Assembly: GCF_900100695.1 (NCBI RefSeq)
Contig: NZ_FNCF01000005.1
Coordinates: forward strand, 248,001 to 312,000
Reading direction: 5' to 3'
Source of the DNA: Klenkia brasiliensis
GTDB lineage: Bacteria; Actinomycetota; Actinomycetes; Mycobacteriales; Geodermatophilaceae
Length of the DNA: 64,000 bases
Each line of letters starts with the position of its first letter. The stretch's first letter is position 1. This document shows positions 35,177-44,068 of the stretch, in pieces. The notes below the pieces were generated by a model, which was not told the DNA's origin, ran no database searches, and was given only the letters and a program-made list of their open reading frames with translations. A program made the position numbers and the translations under genes.

Positions 35177-35820
35177 TGGGTGTCGTCACGGTGTCGGCCA
35201 CGTTCGGCTGCGGGGGCGCGGAGATCGCGCCGGCGGTCGCGCAGCGGCTGGGTCTGCCCTTCCACGACCGGGTCATCCCGGCGCAGGTGGCGCTGCGGCT
35301 CGGCGTGCCCGTCGAGGAGGCCGAGGCCGCCGACGAGAGCGTGGTGCGCGGCCTGTGGCGGGTGGTGGCGTCCCTGGGCTCGATGCCCGACCCCGTCGGC
35401 GGGGTGCTGCCCGACGCCGGCGTCCCCGACGAGCGCGCCTTCCGGCTGCAGACCGAGCGGGTGGTCACCGACATCGCCGACGGGGCCGGCGGCGTCGTCC
35501 TGGGCCGGGCCGCGGCGATGGTGCTGCGCGACCGGCCCGACGCCCTGCACGTGCGCCTCGACGGGCCGCCCGAGCGCCGGCTCGCGGCCGCCGTGGCCCA
35601 CCTGGGCCGCCCGGCCGACGAGGTGCGCCGCGAGCTGCAGGCCGCCGACCGGGCCCGCTCGGCCTACGTGCGGCACTACCACCGGTGCGACCCGGCCGAG
35701 GCGCGCCACTACCACCTGGTGGTCGACTCCACCGCCTTCGACCACGACCTGGTGGTCGACCTGGTGGTCGCCGCCGCGCGGGCGCGGGGGATCAGCGGGG
35801 AGCCAGCAGCGGGAGCATGA
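35176..35820 (+). CDS. Cytidylate kinase-like protein (Cytidylate_kin2 family)
   Basis: 214 residues. VVTVSATFGCGGAEIAPAVAQRLGLPFHDRVIP matches the Cytidylate_kin2 family, in which the P-loop region is Gly-rich but departs from strict GxxGxGK(S/T): here FGCGGAE lacks the Lys-Ser/Thr. DGAGGVVLGRAAAMVL and HVRLDGPPERRL follow. Nucleotide kinase activity is therefore uncertain. It overlaps the convergent tetR gene by 29 bp. Confidence 0.8.
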   Translation: MGVVTVSATFGCGGAEIAPAVAQRLGLPFHDRVIPAQVALRLGVPVEEAEAADESVVRGLWRVVASLGSMPDPVGGVLPDAGVPDERAFRLQTERVVTDIADGAGGVVLGRAAAMVLRDRPDALHVRLDGPPERRLAAAVAHLGRPADEVRRELQAADRARSAYVRHYHRCDPAEARHYHLVVDSTAFDHDLVVDLVVAAARARGISGEPAAGA

Positions 35821-36409
35821 CCCGGTCGACGACGTCGCGCACCAGGTCGTCGTCCAGCGGCCGGCCCAGCACCAGCCAGCGCTGCATGACCACCGCCGGG
35901 CCGGCCTCGCCGGCCACGGTGCCCAGCCGGGCGGGGTCGACCTCGCCCCGGGCGACCGCGGCGGTGAAGACCTGCACGAAGGCGTCCTCCCAGATGCCGG
36001 CCGACCCCGCGCGGAACGCCACGGCCAGGTCGGGCTCGTGCGGCAGCACGCCGACGACGGCGCGGGCGGCGGCGCCGACCGGGCCGTTCAGCGAGGCCAC
36101 CATGGCGCCGACGACCTCCAGCAGGTCCTCCCGCAGCGACCCGGTGGACGGCACGGTCACCTGGCCGCGGTCGGCCTCGGCGATGGTCTCGGCGACCATC
36201 TGCACCCGCGAGGACCAGCGGCGGTACATGCTCGCCTTGCCCACGCCGGCCCGGCTGGCGACGGCGTCCATCGACAGCCCGTCCCAGCCCCGCTCGGCCA
36301 GCAGCTCCAGGACGGCGGTGCGCACGGAGGAGTCCACGGCGGGGTCGCGGCGGCGGCCCGGACGGAGCGGGGCGTCGGGTTCGGGCTCGGGGTCACGGCG
36401 GAACTGCAC
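35792..36409 (-). CDS. TetR-family transcriptional regulator
   Basis: 205 residues from GTG 36409. The N-terminal helix-turn-helix is VRTAVLELLAERGWDGLSMDAVASRAGVGKASMYRRWSSRVQMV, and the C-terminal domain is of the TetR_C type (VVMQRWLVLGRPLDDDLVRDVVDRV). Ligand and targets unknown. TAGAGT (36421-36416) sits 6 nt before the start. No dedicated target gene is apparent beside it. Confidence 0.92.
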   Translation of the reverse strand: MQFRRDPEPEPDAPLRPGRRRDPAVDSSVRTAVLELLAERGWDGLSMDAVASRAGVGKASMYRRWSSRVQMVAETIAEADRGQVTVPSTGSLREDLLEVVGAMVASLNGPVGAAARAVVGVLPHEPDLAVAFRAGSAGIWEDAFVQVFTAAVARGEVDPARLGTVAGEAGPAVVMQRWLVLGRPLDDDLVRDVVDRVMLPLLAPR

Positions 36410-36415
36410 CGGTCG

Positions 36416-36421
36416 ACTCTA
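36416..36421 (-). promoter_or_regulatory. -10 hexamer TAGAGT of the tetR gene (leaderless type)
   Basis: Read on the minus strand, TAGAGT is 6 nt before GTG 36409. Confidence 0.55.
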
Positions 36422-36445
36422 GGGGTGAGCCCGCCCCGGACGCCG

Positions 36446-36478
36446 ACGACCCCGGCCGCCGAGGGCGACCGGGGTCGT
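36446..36478 (-). terminator. Hairpin after rpmB
   Basis: 10-bp stem (36446-36455 with 36469-36478) and 13-nt loop, 22 bp after the rpmB stop on the minus strand. No T-run. Confidence 0.6.
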
Positions 36479-36500
36479 TGGGGAGGTGCGGTGGTGCAGG

Positions 36501-36692
36501 TCAGGCGCGGGTGAGCTTCCCGGCCCGGATGCAGCTGGTGCAGGCGTTCACGCGCTTGCGCGTGCCGTTGCCGAGGACGGCCCGCACGGACTGGATGTTC
36601 GGGTTCCAACGGCGCGGCGTGCGGCGGTGCGAGTGGGACACCGACATGCCGAACCCGGGGCCCTTGCCACACACGTCGCAGACGGCAGCCAT
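36501..36692 (-). CDS. rpmB: 50S ribosomal protein L28
   Basis: 63 residues. [37 protein letters not shown] is the family signature. Four Cys in two pairs (CDVC, CTSC) mark the zinc-binding C+ form. Minus strand, monocistronic, with AGGAG about 8 nt before the ATG. TACAGT (36768-36763) upstream on the same strand is a possible -10 box, giving a leader of about 65 nt. Confidence 0.96.
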   Translation of the reverse strand: MAAVCDVCGKGPGFGMSVSHSHRRTPRRWNPNIQSVRAVLGNGTRKRVNACTSCIRAGKLTRA

Positions 36693-36820
36693 GGTCGATC
36701 ACTCCTGGAAGACAAGATTTCGTGGGCGCAGGGAACGAGCCACCCGCGCGGACAACTCGTCCACTGTAGCCGGTCGGCCCCGGCGCTGTCCGCCGGCCCC
36801 GGGGTGTCGGTGGCCACCGG

Positions 36821-36826
36821 TAGCCT
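36821..36826 (+). promoter_or_regulatory. -10 hexamer TAGCCT of DAK2-recG operon (leaderless type)
   Basis: TAGCCT ends 7 nt before GTG 36834. Confidence 0.55.
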
Positions 36827-36833
36827 CCGGCAC

Positions 36834-38477
36834 GTGCTCACGGCGCTGGACGACGCCGCGGTCGGCCGCTGGAGCCGCGCCGCCGCCGACGCGCTGCGCG
36901 CCTCCCGCGGGGAGCTCGACGACCTCAACGTCTTCCCCGTCCCCGACGGCGACACGGGCACCAACCTGCTGCTCACCGCCCGCGCCGCGGCCGACGCCGT
37001 CGGCGAGGGCGGCTCCGACGGCTCGGTCACCGGGTCGGTGTGGGCGCGGTGGGCGCGCGGCGCGGTGCTGGGTGCCCGGGGGAACTCCGGGGCCATCCTC
37101 GCCCAGCTGCTGCGGGGCCTGGCCGACGACCTCGCCGGCCGCGGGCCGGCCGACGGCGCCGCCGTGGCCCGCGCCCTGCTGCGTGCCGCGCGCGAGGCCT
37201 ACGCCGCGGTCGCCGAGCCCGCCGAGGGCACCTTCCTCACCGTCGCCCGGCGCAGCGCCGAGGCCGCGGCCGCCGCGGTCGAGGAGGGCCGGGCAGGGCT
37301 GGGCGAGGTGGTCCGCGCCGCCGCCGACGGCGCCCGCCGGGCGCTGCACGGCACCACCGACCAGCTGGCCGCGCTCCGCGACGCCGGGGTCGTGGACGCC
37401 GGGGGCGCCGGGTGGTGCGTCGTCCTCGACGCACTGGTCACCACCGTCACCGGAACCGAGCCCGACCGCCCGCCGCTGGCCCGCCGGTCCGGGCGGCGCG
37501 CCCGGGCGGTCCCCGCGCACCTGCACCAGCCGGCGGCCGACGCCGGCAGCGAGGTGCAGTTCCTGCTGGCCGACTCCGACGAGGAGGCCGTCGCCCGGCT
37601 GCGCACCGAGCTGGGGTGGCTGGGCGACTGCCTGGTCGTCGTGGGTGTGGACACCCCCACCGGCCGGGAGTGGAACGTCCACGTCCACGTGCACGACGTC
37701 GGCGCCGCGGTCGAGGCCGGCATCCGCGCCGGCCGGCCGCACTCCATCTCGGTCACCGCCCTCGCACCGGTGCAGGTGGCCCCGCCGGTCGCCGGGGCCC
37801 GCGCCGTGCTCGCGCTGGTGCCCGACGGGCCCGCGGCAGCCGGTGTCGCCGAGCTGCTCGGCGGCGAGGGCGTGCAGGTGCTCGGCGTCCCCGTGCCGCC
37901 CGAGCCCGACGACACCGGCGTCGCCGCCGAGGTGCAGGCCGCCGTCCGCACGGCCGTGCTCGGGGCCGGTGCGGCCGAGGTCGTGCTGCTGCCCGACCAC
38001 CCGGCCCTGGTCGGCCCGGCCGGCCGGGCCGCGGTGCAGGCCCGCGGCGAGGGCCGGGACGTGGCCGTGGTGCCCACGCGCTCCCCGGTGCAGGGCCTGG
38101 CCGCCGTCGCCGTCGCCGACCCCGGCCAGCGGTTCTCCGACGACGTCATCGCCATGACCGAGGCCGCGTCGGCGACCCGCTGGGCCGAGGTGGTGCTCGC
38201 CGAGCACGAGGCGCTGACCTCGGCCGGTCGCTGCCACCCCGGTGACGCCCTCGGCCTGGTCGAGGGCGAGGTCGTGGTCGTCGGCCCCGCCCAGCTGGCG
38301 GTCACCTGCGAGCTGCTGGACCGGCTGCTGGCCGGCGGCGGCGAGCTGGTCACCCTGGTCGGTGGCCGGCTGGCCGAGGCCGCCGCCACCCACCTGGCGG
38401 CCCGGCACCCCACGGTCGAGGTGGCGGTGCACCCGCTGGGCCCGGGCGCCCGCGCGCTGCTGGTCGGGGTGGAGTGA
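36834..38477 (+). CDS. DAK2-domain protein, FakA-like
   Basis: 547 residues. N-terminal DAK2 domain with DDLNVFPVPDGDTGTNLLLT (ATP/Mg-binding Asp cluster, about 27-46) and GARGNSGAILAQLLRGLAD, then a C-terminal DegV-like/DAK1_2 region (VVVLLPDHPALVG-type repeats; FSDDVIAMTEAA; TLVGG). This is the layout of fatty-acid kinase FakA, which phosphorylates fatty acids held by FakB. No fakB is in the window. It is next to recG, two bases apart, as in many Gram-positive genomes. Confidence 0.9.
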   Translation: MLTALDDAAVGRWSRAAADALRASRGELDDLNVFPVPDGDTGTNLLLTARAAADAVGEGGSDGSVTGSVWARWARGAVLGARGNSGAILAQLLRGLADDLAGRGPADGAAVARALLRAAREAYAAVAEPAEGTFLTVARRSAEAAAAAVEEGRAGLGEVVRAAADGARRALHGTTDQLAALRDAGVVDAGGAGWCVVLDALVTTVTGTEPDRPPLARRSGRRARAVPAHLHQPAADAGSEVQFLLADSDEEAVARLRTELGWLGDCLVVVGVDTPTGREWNVHVHVHDVGAAVEAGIRAGRPHSISVTALAPVQVAPPVAGARAVLALVPDGPAAAGVAELLGGEGVQVLGVPVPPEPDDTGVAAEVQAAVRTAVLGAGAAEVVLLPDHPALVGPAGRAAVQARGEGRDVAVVPTRSPVQGLAAVAVADPGQRFSDDVIAMTEAASATRWAEVVLAEHEALTSAGRCHPGDALGLVEGEVVVVGPAQLAVTCELLDRLLAGGGELVTLVGGRLAEAAATHLAARHPTVEVAVHPLGPGARALLVGVE

Positions 38478-38478
38478 C

Positions 38479-40686
38479 GTGCTGGACCTGGACACCCCGC
38501 TGGGCAAGGTGGTCGGCACCCGCACCGCCAAGGCGATGGCCGAGGAGCTGGAGCTGCACACGGTGCGCGACCTGGTGCGCCACTACCCCAGCCGGTACGC
38601 CCGGCGCGGGGAGATGACCCGGTTCACCGACCTCGAGGTGGGCGACCGCGTCACCGTGCTCGGCCAGGTGCGCAAGGTCGACACCCGCCCGATGCGCAAC
38701 CGCCGCGGCTCGCTGACCGAGGTCACCGTGGGCGACGGCGACGGCTCGATGCGGCTGGTCTTCTTCAACCACCGGCACGCCCGGCTCGAGGTCGGTGCCT
38801 GGGGGCTGTTCGCCGGCACGGTCGGCAGCTGGCACGGCCAGCTGCAGTTCAGCCACCCCGACTGCCAGGTCCTCGACGAGGCGACCGACGCCGAGGAGTG
38901 GGCCACCGCGATGCTGCCCATCTACCCGGCCAGCAAGAGCGTCTCCAGCTGGGTGGTGCAGAAGTCGCTCAAGCTCGTCCTCGGCGACCCCGCCGCGGCC
39001 GAGCAGCTGCTGGCCGCCGACCCGGTCCCGGCGCAGGTGCGCGCCCGGCACGGGCTGATGTCGCTGGCCCGGGCCATCTGGCTCAAGCACCACCCCGAGA
39101 CCCCCGACGACGTCGAGCAGGCCGACCACCGGCTCAAGTGGGACGAGGCCCTGGTCCTGCAGGTCACCCTCGCCGCGCGGCGCCGCGCCGCGGCCCTGGA
39201 GCCCGGCATCGCCCGGCCCCGCCGCACCGGCGGCCTGGCCGACGCCGTCGACGCGGCGCTGCCCTTCGAGCTCACGGCCGGCCAGCGGGAGGTCGGGGAG
39301 GCCCTCGCCGCCGAGATCGGCCGCGAGCAGCCCATGCACCGGCTGCTGCAGGGCGAGGTCGGCTCGGGCAAGACGGTGGTGGCGCTGCGGGCCATGGCCC
39401 AGGTCGTCGACGCCGGCGGGCAGGCCGCCCTGCTGGCGCCCACCGAGGTGCTCGCCGCGCAGCACGCGCGCGGCATCGGGGCCCTGCTGGGCCCGCTGGG
39501 CCGGGCCGGCGAGATCGACGGCGACCCCGCCGGCACCCGGGTCACCCTGCTCACCGGCTCGCTGCGCGCCGCCGCCCGCCGCGCCGCGCTGGCCGAGGTC
39601 GCCGACGGCCGCGCCGGCATCGTGGTGGGCACGCACGCGCTGCTGTCCGAGGGGGTGGACTTCGCCGACCTGGGCCTGGTGGTGGTCGACGAGCAGCACC
39701 GGTTCGGCGTCGAGCAGCGCGACCGGCTGCGCGCCAAGGGCACCCGGCCGCCGCACGTCCTGGTCATGACCGCGACGCCCATCCCGCGCACCGTCGCGAT
39801 GACCGTCTACGGCGACCTGGAGACCCTCACCCTGCGCCAGCTGCCCGCCGGCCGCGGCGGGGTGTCCAGCTCGGTGGTGCCGGTGGCCGAGAAGCCGGCC
39901 TGGCTGGACCGGGCCTGGGCCCGGGTGCGCGAGGAGGTCGCCGCCGGCCGGCAGGCCTACGTCGTCTGCCCGCGCATCGGCGACGACGAGGGGAAGGGCG
40001 CGACCGAGGGCCCCGACGGCCCCGACCCCGGCGACGGCGCCCCGCCGGAGACCGCGCAGACCTCCGACCGGCGCCCGCCGCTGGCCGTCCTCGACGTCGC
40101 CGAGGCGCTGGCCTCCGGTCCGCTGGCCGGCCTGCGGGTCGAGGTGCTGCACGGCCGGCTCACCCCCGAGGAGAAGGACGCCCGGATGCGGGCCTTCGCC
40201 ACCCGCGAGGTCGACGTCCTGGTCGCCACCACCGTCATCGAGGTCGGCGTCGACGTCCCCAACGCGACCGTCATGGTCGTGATGGACGCCGACCGGTTCG
40301 GGGTCAGCCAGCTGCACCAGCTGCGCGGGCGGGTGGCGCGCGGCAAGCACCCGGGGCTGTGCCTGCTGGTCAGCGAGTTGTCCACGTCGTCCTCCACCGG
40401 CACCCGGCTGGCCCAGGTGGCCTCGACCACCGACGGGTTCGAGCTGGCGCGGCTGGACCTGGAGACCCGCCGCGAGGGCGATGTCCTCGGGGCGGCGCAG
40501 TCCGGCCGGCGATCGGGGGTCAAGCTGCTGTCGCTGCTGCACGACGAGGAGCTCATCGCGGCCGCCCGCACCGAGGCCGCCGCGCTGCTGGAGACCGACC
40601 TGGGCCTGGCCGCCCACCCGGAGCTGGCCGCCGCCGTCGCGTCGCTGAACGCCGGTGACCGCGCCGACTGGCTCGAGCGGGCATGA
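38479..40686 (+). CDS. recG: ATP-dependent DNA helicase RecG
   Basis: 735 residues. Remodels stalled forks and branched DNA. N-terminal wedge/OB domain (about 40-140: TRFTDLEVGDRVTVLGQVRKVDTR), Walker A GEVGSGKTVVALRAM at about 294, DEQH box VVVDEQHRFGVEQRDRLR, MTATPIPRTVAMTVYGD, and helicase C with VATTVIEVGVDVPNATVMVV and QLHQLRGRVARG. An acidic, Gly/Pro-rich insertion (about 508-530) interrupts the helicase core, as in other actinobacteria. GTG starts 1 nt after the upstream stop; ATGA overlap with rsmD. Confidence 0.96.
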   Translation: MLDLDTPLGKVVGTRTAKAMAEELELHTVRDLVRHYPSRYARRGEMTRFTDLEVGDRVTVLGQVRKVDTRPMRNRRGSLTEVTVGDGDGSMRLVFFNHRHARLEVGAWGLFAGTVGSWHGQLQFSHPDCQVLDEATDAEEWATAMLPIYPASKSVSSWVVQKSLKLVLGDPAAAEQLLAADPVPAQVRARHGLMSLARAIWLKHHPETPDDVEQADHRLKWDEALVLQVTLAARRRAAALEPGIARPRRTGGLADAVDAALPFELTAGQREVGEALAAEIGREQPMHRLLQGEVGSGKTVVALRAMAQVVDAGGQAALLAPTEVLAAQHARGIGALLGPLGRAGEIDGDPAGTRVTLLTGSLRAAARRAALAEVADGRAGIVVGTHALLSEGVDFADLGLVVVDEQHRFGVEQRDRLRAKGTRPPHVLVMTATPIPRTVAMTVYGDLETLTLRQLPAGRGGVSSSVVPVAEKPAWLDRAWARVREEVAAGRQAYVVCPRIGDDEGKGATEGPDGPDPGDGAPPETAQTSDRRPPLAVLDVAEALASGPLAGLRVEVLHGRLTPEEKDARMRAFATREVDVLVATTVIEVGVDVPNATVMVVMDADRFGVSQLHQLRGRVARGKHPGLCLLVSELSTSSSTGTRLAQVASTTDGFELARLDLETRREGDVLGAAQSGRRSGVKLLSLLHDEELIAAARTEAAALLETDLGLAAHPELAAAVASLNAGDRADWLERA

Positions 40687-41237
40687 CGCGGATCATCGCC
40701 GGCGCCGCGGGCGGACGACGGCTCAAGGTGCCCACCTCCGGTGTGCGGCCCACCGGCGACCGGGCCCGCGAGGGCCTGTTCAACTCGCTGGGCTCGCTGC
40801 TGGACCTCGAGGGTGCGCGGGTGCTCGACCTGTACGCCGGCTCCGGCGCGCTCGGGCTGGAGGCGCTGTCCCGCGGGGCGGCCGACGTCGTGCTCGTGGA
40901 GAACGGGCCGCGGGTGCTGCCGGTGCTGCGGGCCAACATCGCCGCCGTCGGGCTGCCCGGGGCATCGGTGGTCGGCGGCTCGGTGCCCGCGGTCCTCGCG
41001 CACCCCGCCGCCGCGCCGTTCGACCTCGTGCTGGCCGACCCGCCCTACGCCGTGACCCCGGAGGCCGTCCTGGGCGTGCTCGACGCCCTGGTCACCCACG
41101 GCTGGCTGGCACCCGACGCCGTGCTGGTGGTCGAGCGGCCGGCCCGGGAGGACCCGTGGGAGTGGCCGACACCCCTGCGGGGACTGCGCGACCGCCGCTA
41201 CGGGGAGGCCCTGCTCCGGTACGGTCGCGCAGCGTGA
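40683..41237 (+). CDS. rsmD: 16S rRNA m2G966 methyltransferase RsmD
   Basis: 184 residues. TRIIAGAAGGRRLKVP and RPTGDRAREGLFNSL at the N-terminus, SAM-binding VLDLYAGSGALGLEALSRGA at about 47, and the DPPY catalytic motif (VLADPPYAV) near 120. Modifies G966 of 16S rRNA in the 30S subunit. It overlaps recG by 4 bp and precedes coaD by 7 bp, the usual rsmD-coaD pairing. Confidence 0.95.
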   Translation: MTRIIAGAAGGRRLKVPTSGVRPTGDRAREGLFNSLGSLLDLEGARVLDLYAGSGALGLEALSRGAADVVLVENGPRVLPVLRANIAAVGLPGASVVGGSVPAVLAHPAAAPFDLVLADPPYAVTPEAVLGVLDALVTHGWLAPDAVLVVERPAREDPWEWPTPLRGLRDRRYGEALLRYGRAA

Positions 41238-41244
41238 GGTCAGC

Positions 41245-41733
41245 ATGAGGAGAGCGGTCTGCCCGGGCTCCTTCGACCCGGTCACCAACGGGCACGTCGA
41301 CGTCATCACCCGGGCCGCGGCGCTCTACGACGAGCTGGTCGTGGCGGTGCTGGTCAACCCCGGCAAGGCCGGCCTGTTCGACGTCGAGGAGCGGATGGAG
41401 CTGCTGCGCGCGGCCACCGCGGGGCTGCCCAACGTCGTCGTCGACTCCTTCTCGGGGCTGCTGGTGAACTGGTGCCGCGAGCACGACGTGCCCGTCGTGG
41501 TGAAGGGCCTGCGCGCGGTGGGGGACTTCGAGTACGAGCTGCAGATGGCCCAGATGAACCGTGAGCTGGCCGGCGTCGAGACGCTCTTCGTGCCCACCGC
41601 GCCGCAGGTCGGGCACCTGTCCTCCAGCCTGGTCAAGCAGATCGCCGCGTTCGGCGGCGACGTCTCGCACCTGGTGCCGGCCGAGGTCAACACCCGGCTG
41701 GTGGCCCGGCGCGAGCGGGAGGGGGAGTCGTGA
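41245..41733 (+). CDS. coaD: Phosphopantetheine adenylyltransferase
   Basis: 162 residues. Fourth step of coenzyme A synthesis. CPGSFDPVTNGHVDVITRA carries the nucleotidyl-transferase TxGH-type motif (Thr-Asn-Gly-His), followed by VNPGKAGLFDVEERM, VVVKGLRAVGDFEYELQMAQMNREL and the C-terminal HLSSSLVKQIAAFGGDVSHLVP. Directly follows rsmD; its stop overlaps the sepIVA-like GTG. Confidence 0.97.
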   Translation: MRRAVCPGSFDPVTNGHVDVITRAAALYDELVVAVLVNPGKAGLFDVEERMELLRAATAGLPNVVVDSFSGLLVNWCREHDVPVVVKGLRAVGDFEYELQMAQMNRELAGVETLFVPTAPQVGHLSSSLVKQIAAFGGDVSHLVPAEVNTRLVARREREGES

Positions 41734-42419
41734 CCGAGGTGGTCTACCGGCTGTACGAGGTCGTCGACGAGCTGGCGTCGCTGATCGAGAACGCCCGCAG
41801 CGTGCCCATGTCCTCGTCCTGCATGGTCCCCCGCGACCACCTGCTGGACCTGCTGGACGACCTGCGCGAGGGGTTGCCCGAGGAGGTGCAGCAGGCCGGC
41901 GCCATCGTCGAGCAGCGCACCGAGATCCTCGAGCAGGCCCAGGCCGAGGCCGAGCGGCTCACCGGCCGCACGCGGACCGAGGCCGAGCAGGTGGTGGGCA
42001 CCGCCCGGCGGCAGCGCGACGAGCTCATCGGGACCGCCCGCCGCCAGCGCGACGAGCTCATCGCCCAGGCCCAGGCCGAGGTCGAGGACCTGCTCACCCG
42101 CGCCGAGGCCGAGGCCGACCGGATCCTGGCCGAGGCCGACCGGCAGCAGGCCGAGCTGGTCGCCGAGGGCCGCGCTCAGCAGGCGGCACTGGTCGCCGCC
42201 GGCCAGGCCGAGCACGACCGCCTGGTCACCGAGACCGAGGTCTACCGCGGCGCGGTCGACCGGGCCGACGAGCTGGGGGAGCAGACCGCCGCCGAGGTCG
42301 CCCGGATGCGCGCGGAGGTCGACGAGTACGTCGACAGCCGGCTGGCCGACTTCGGCACCACGCTGGGCCACATGCAGCGCTCCGTCGAGGCCGCCCGCGC
42401 CCAGCTGCGCCAGCCCTAG
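41730..42419 (+). CDS. DivIVA-like coiled-coil cell-division protein (SepIVA-like)
   Basis: 229 residues. A short N-terminal segment (VVYRLYEVVDELASLIENARSVPMSSSCMVPRDHLLDLLDDLREGLPEEV) is followed by a near-continuous coiled coil rich in Glu, Ala, Arg and Gln to the end. Mycobacterial SepIVA (Rv2927c) has the same position after coaD and acts in septation and polar growth. It contains an exact 11-residue duplication, GTARRQRDELI twice in a row (about 90-111), fitting a hendecad coiled coil. Coupled to coaD by GTGA. Confidence 0.88.
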   Translation: MTEVVYRLYEVVDELASLIENARSVPMSSSCMVPRDHLLDLLDDLREGLPEEVQQAGAIVEQRTEILEQAQAEAERLTGRTRTEAEQVVGTARRQRDELIGTARRQRDELIAQAQAEVEDLLTRAEAEADRILAEADRQQAELVAEGRAQQAALVAAGQAEHDRLVTETEVYRGAVDRADELGEQTAAEVARMRAEVDEYVDSRLADFGTTLGHMQRSVEAARAQLRQP

Positions 42420-42451
42420 GAGGCACCCGCCCACCCGACCGCGGGCTGGGG

Positions 42452-42457
42452 TAACCT
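42452..42457 (+). promoter_or_regulatory. Possible -10 box TAACCT of DUF177-rpmF-rnc operon
   Basis: TAACCT lies 70 bp before ATG 42528, so this would give a normal 5' leader of about 60 nt rather than a leaderless mRNA. Confidence 0.45.
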
Positions 42458-42527
42458 GGGCTGCTCCCGCATGCGCTGCCCTGCACGCCCCGCGGTGAGA
42501 ACCGACCCCGAGCACAGAGAAACCGTC

Positions 42528-43124
42528 ATGCCTGCTGCCTCCACGCCCCGTCGCGGCGCCGCGTCCACCGACGCCCGGCGCCCCGGTGGCGACCCCTGGA
42601 AGGTCGACCTGCGCGAGCTGGGTCGGCGCGCGGGGTCGATGCGTGACTGGGAGAAGACCGTGCCGGCGCCCGGGGGCTGGGGCGTGGAGATGATCGGCGT
42701 CCCCGAGGGCGCGCCGGTCGAGCTGCACCTGCGGCTGGAGTCGGTCATGGAGGGCGTGCTGGTCTCCGGCGACGTCGACGTGCCCGTCACCGGCCAGTGC
42801 GCCCGCTGCCTCGACCCGGTCGAGGACACCCTGCACCTGGACGTCCAGGAGCTCTACGCCTACGAGGGCAGCACCACCGAGGCCACCAGCGAGGAGGACG
42901 AGGTCCGCCGCATCGACGGCGAGCACCTCGACCTGGCCCCGCTGGTGCGCGACACCGTCGTCCTCACCCTGCCGCTCTCGCCCACCTGCACCCCGGACTG
43001 CTCGGGTCTGTGCGTCGACTGCGGCCAGCGGCTCGACGACCTCCCGGCGGACCACTCGCACGAGCAGCTCGACCCGCGCTGGGCCGGGCTCGCCGACCGT
43101 TTCACCCCATCGAAGGAGAACTGA
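42528..43124 (+). CDS. DUF177/YceD-family protein
   Basis: 198 residues. Family core: [15 protein letters not shown] at the N-terminus, [72 protein letters not shown]. Four Cys in the pattern CARC...[12 protein letters not shown] suggest metal binding. DUF177 proteins are linked to 23S rRNA accumulation in plants and bacteria, and nearly always precede rpmF, as here (2-bp gap). ATG 42528 was preferred over the in-frame ATG 42471 since no family sequence precedes it. Confidence 0.92.
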   Translation: MPAASTPRRGAASTDARRPGGDPWKVDLRELGRRAGSMRDWEKTVPAPGGWGVEMIGVPEGAPVELHLRLESVMEGVLVSGDVDVPVTGQCARCLDPVEDTLHLDVQELYAYEGSTTEATSEEDEVRRIDGEHLDLAPLVRDTVVLTLPLSPTCTPDCSGLCVDCGQRLDDLPADHSHEQLDPRWAGLADRFTPSKEN

Positions 43125-43126
43125 CC

Positions 43127-43306
43127 GTGGCTGTCCCGAAGAGGCGCATGTCGCGCTCGAACACCCGCTCGCGCCGTTCGCAGTGGAAGGCCACCGCGCC
43201 GACGCTCGCGCCGTGCCCGAACCGCGCCTGCGGGGAGCTCAAGCCGCCGCACCAGGCCTGCCCGACCTGCGGTCAGTACGACGGCCGCCAGACCATCGCG
43301 GTCTGA
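43127..43306 (+). CDS. rpmF: 50S ribosomal protein L32
   Basis: 59 residues. [22 protein letters not shown] is the family start, and [19 protein letters not shown] gives the zinc-binding Cys set (C+ form). GTG start with GAAGGAG about 9 nt upstream. Same transcript as DUF177 and probably rnc. Confidence 0.96.
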   Translation: MAVPKRRMSRSNTRSRRSQWKATAPTLAPCPNRACGELKPPHQACPTCGQYDGRQTIAV

Positions 43307-43331
43307 CCTGCCCGACCAGCACGACCACGAC

Positions 43332-44063
43332 GTGACCGGCGACCCCACCCCGGGTGGTGCCGAGCACGCCGCACAGGCCGCCGACTGGCTGCGCGACGCC
43401 CTGGGCGTCGAGCTGCCCGGCGGCCTGCTCGCGTTGGCCCTGACCCACCGGTCCTGGGCCTACGAGCACGGCGGCCTGCCCACCAACGAGCGGCTGGAGT
43501 TCCTCGGCGACTCCGTGCTCGGCCTGGTGGTCACCGACGAGCTCTACCGCAGCCAGCCGGACCTGCCCGAGGGCCAGCTGGCCAAGCTGCGGGCCTCGGT
43601 GGTCAACATGACCTCCCTGGCCGGTGTGGCGCGCTCCCTCGGCGACGGCGGCATCGGCGCGCACCTGCTGCTGGGCCGCGGCGAGACCGCGACCGGCGGC
43701 CGGGACAAGGACTCGATCCTCGCCGACGCGCTCGAGGCGCTGCTGGGGGCCATCCACCTCGGCTGCGGGCTCGAGGTGGCCGCGGCGATCGTGCACCGGC
43801 TGTTCGACCCGCTGCTGGTCGAGTCCGCGTCGCTGGGGGCCGGCCTGGACTGGAAGACCAGCCTGCAGGAGCTCGGCGCCGCCCAGGGCCTGGGCGCCCC
43901 GGTGTACCGGATCGAGTCCGAGGGCCCCGACCACGCCAAGACCTTCACCGCCACCGTGCTGCTGGCCGACCAGCCGCGCGGCGGCGGGCACGGCCGGACC
44001 AAGAAGGCCGCCGAGCAGATGGCCGCGCAGAACGCCTGGCGCGAGCTGTCCGGACGGAGCTGA
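43332..44063 (+). CDS. rnc: Ribonuclease III
   Basis: 243 residues. Cleaves double-stranded RNA, including rRNA precursors. Catalytic signature [21 protein letters not shown] near residue 52, the second acidic set [19 protein letters not shown], then a C-terminal dsRNA-binding domain ([37 protein letters not shown]). GTG start 26 bp after rpmF; mutM follows 6 bp later. Confidence 0.97.
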   Translation: MTGDPTPGGAEHAAQAADWLRDALGVELPGGLLALALTHRSWAYEHGGLPTNERLEFLGDSVLGLVVTDELYRSQPDLPEGQLAKLRASVVNMTSLAGVARSLGDGGIGAHLLLGRGETATGGRDKDSILADALEALLGAIHLGCGLEVAAAIVHRLFDPLLVESASLGAGLDWKTSLQELGAAQGLGAPVYRIESEGPDHAKTFTATVLLADQPRGGGHGRTKKAAEQMAAQNAWRELSGRS

Positions 44064-44068
44064 CGCAG

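Noticed and set aside
42471-42527. ATG 42471 as start of the DUF177 gene
   Set aside because: The 19 extra residues are not family-like and the distance to TAACCT (13 nt) does not fit the leaderless spacing.
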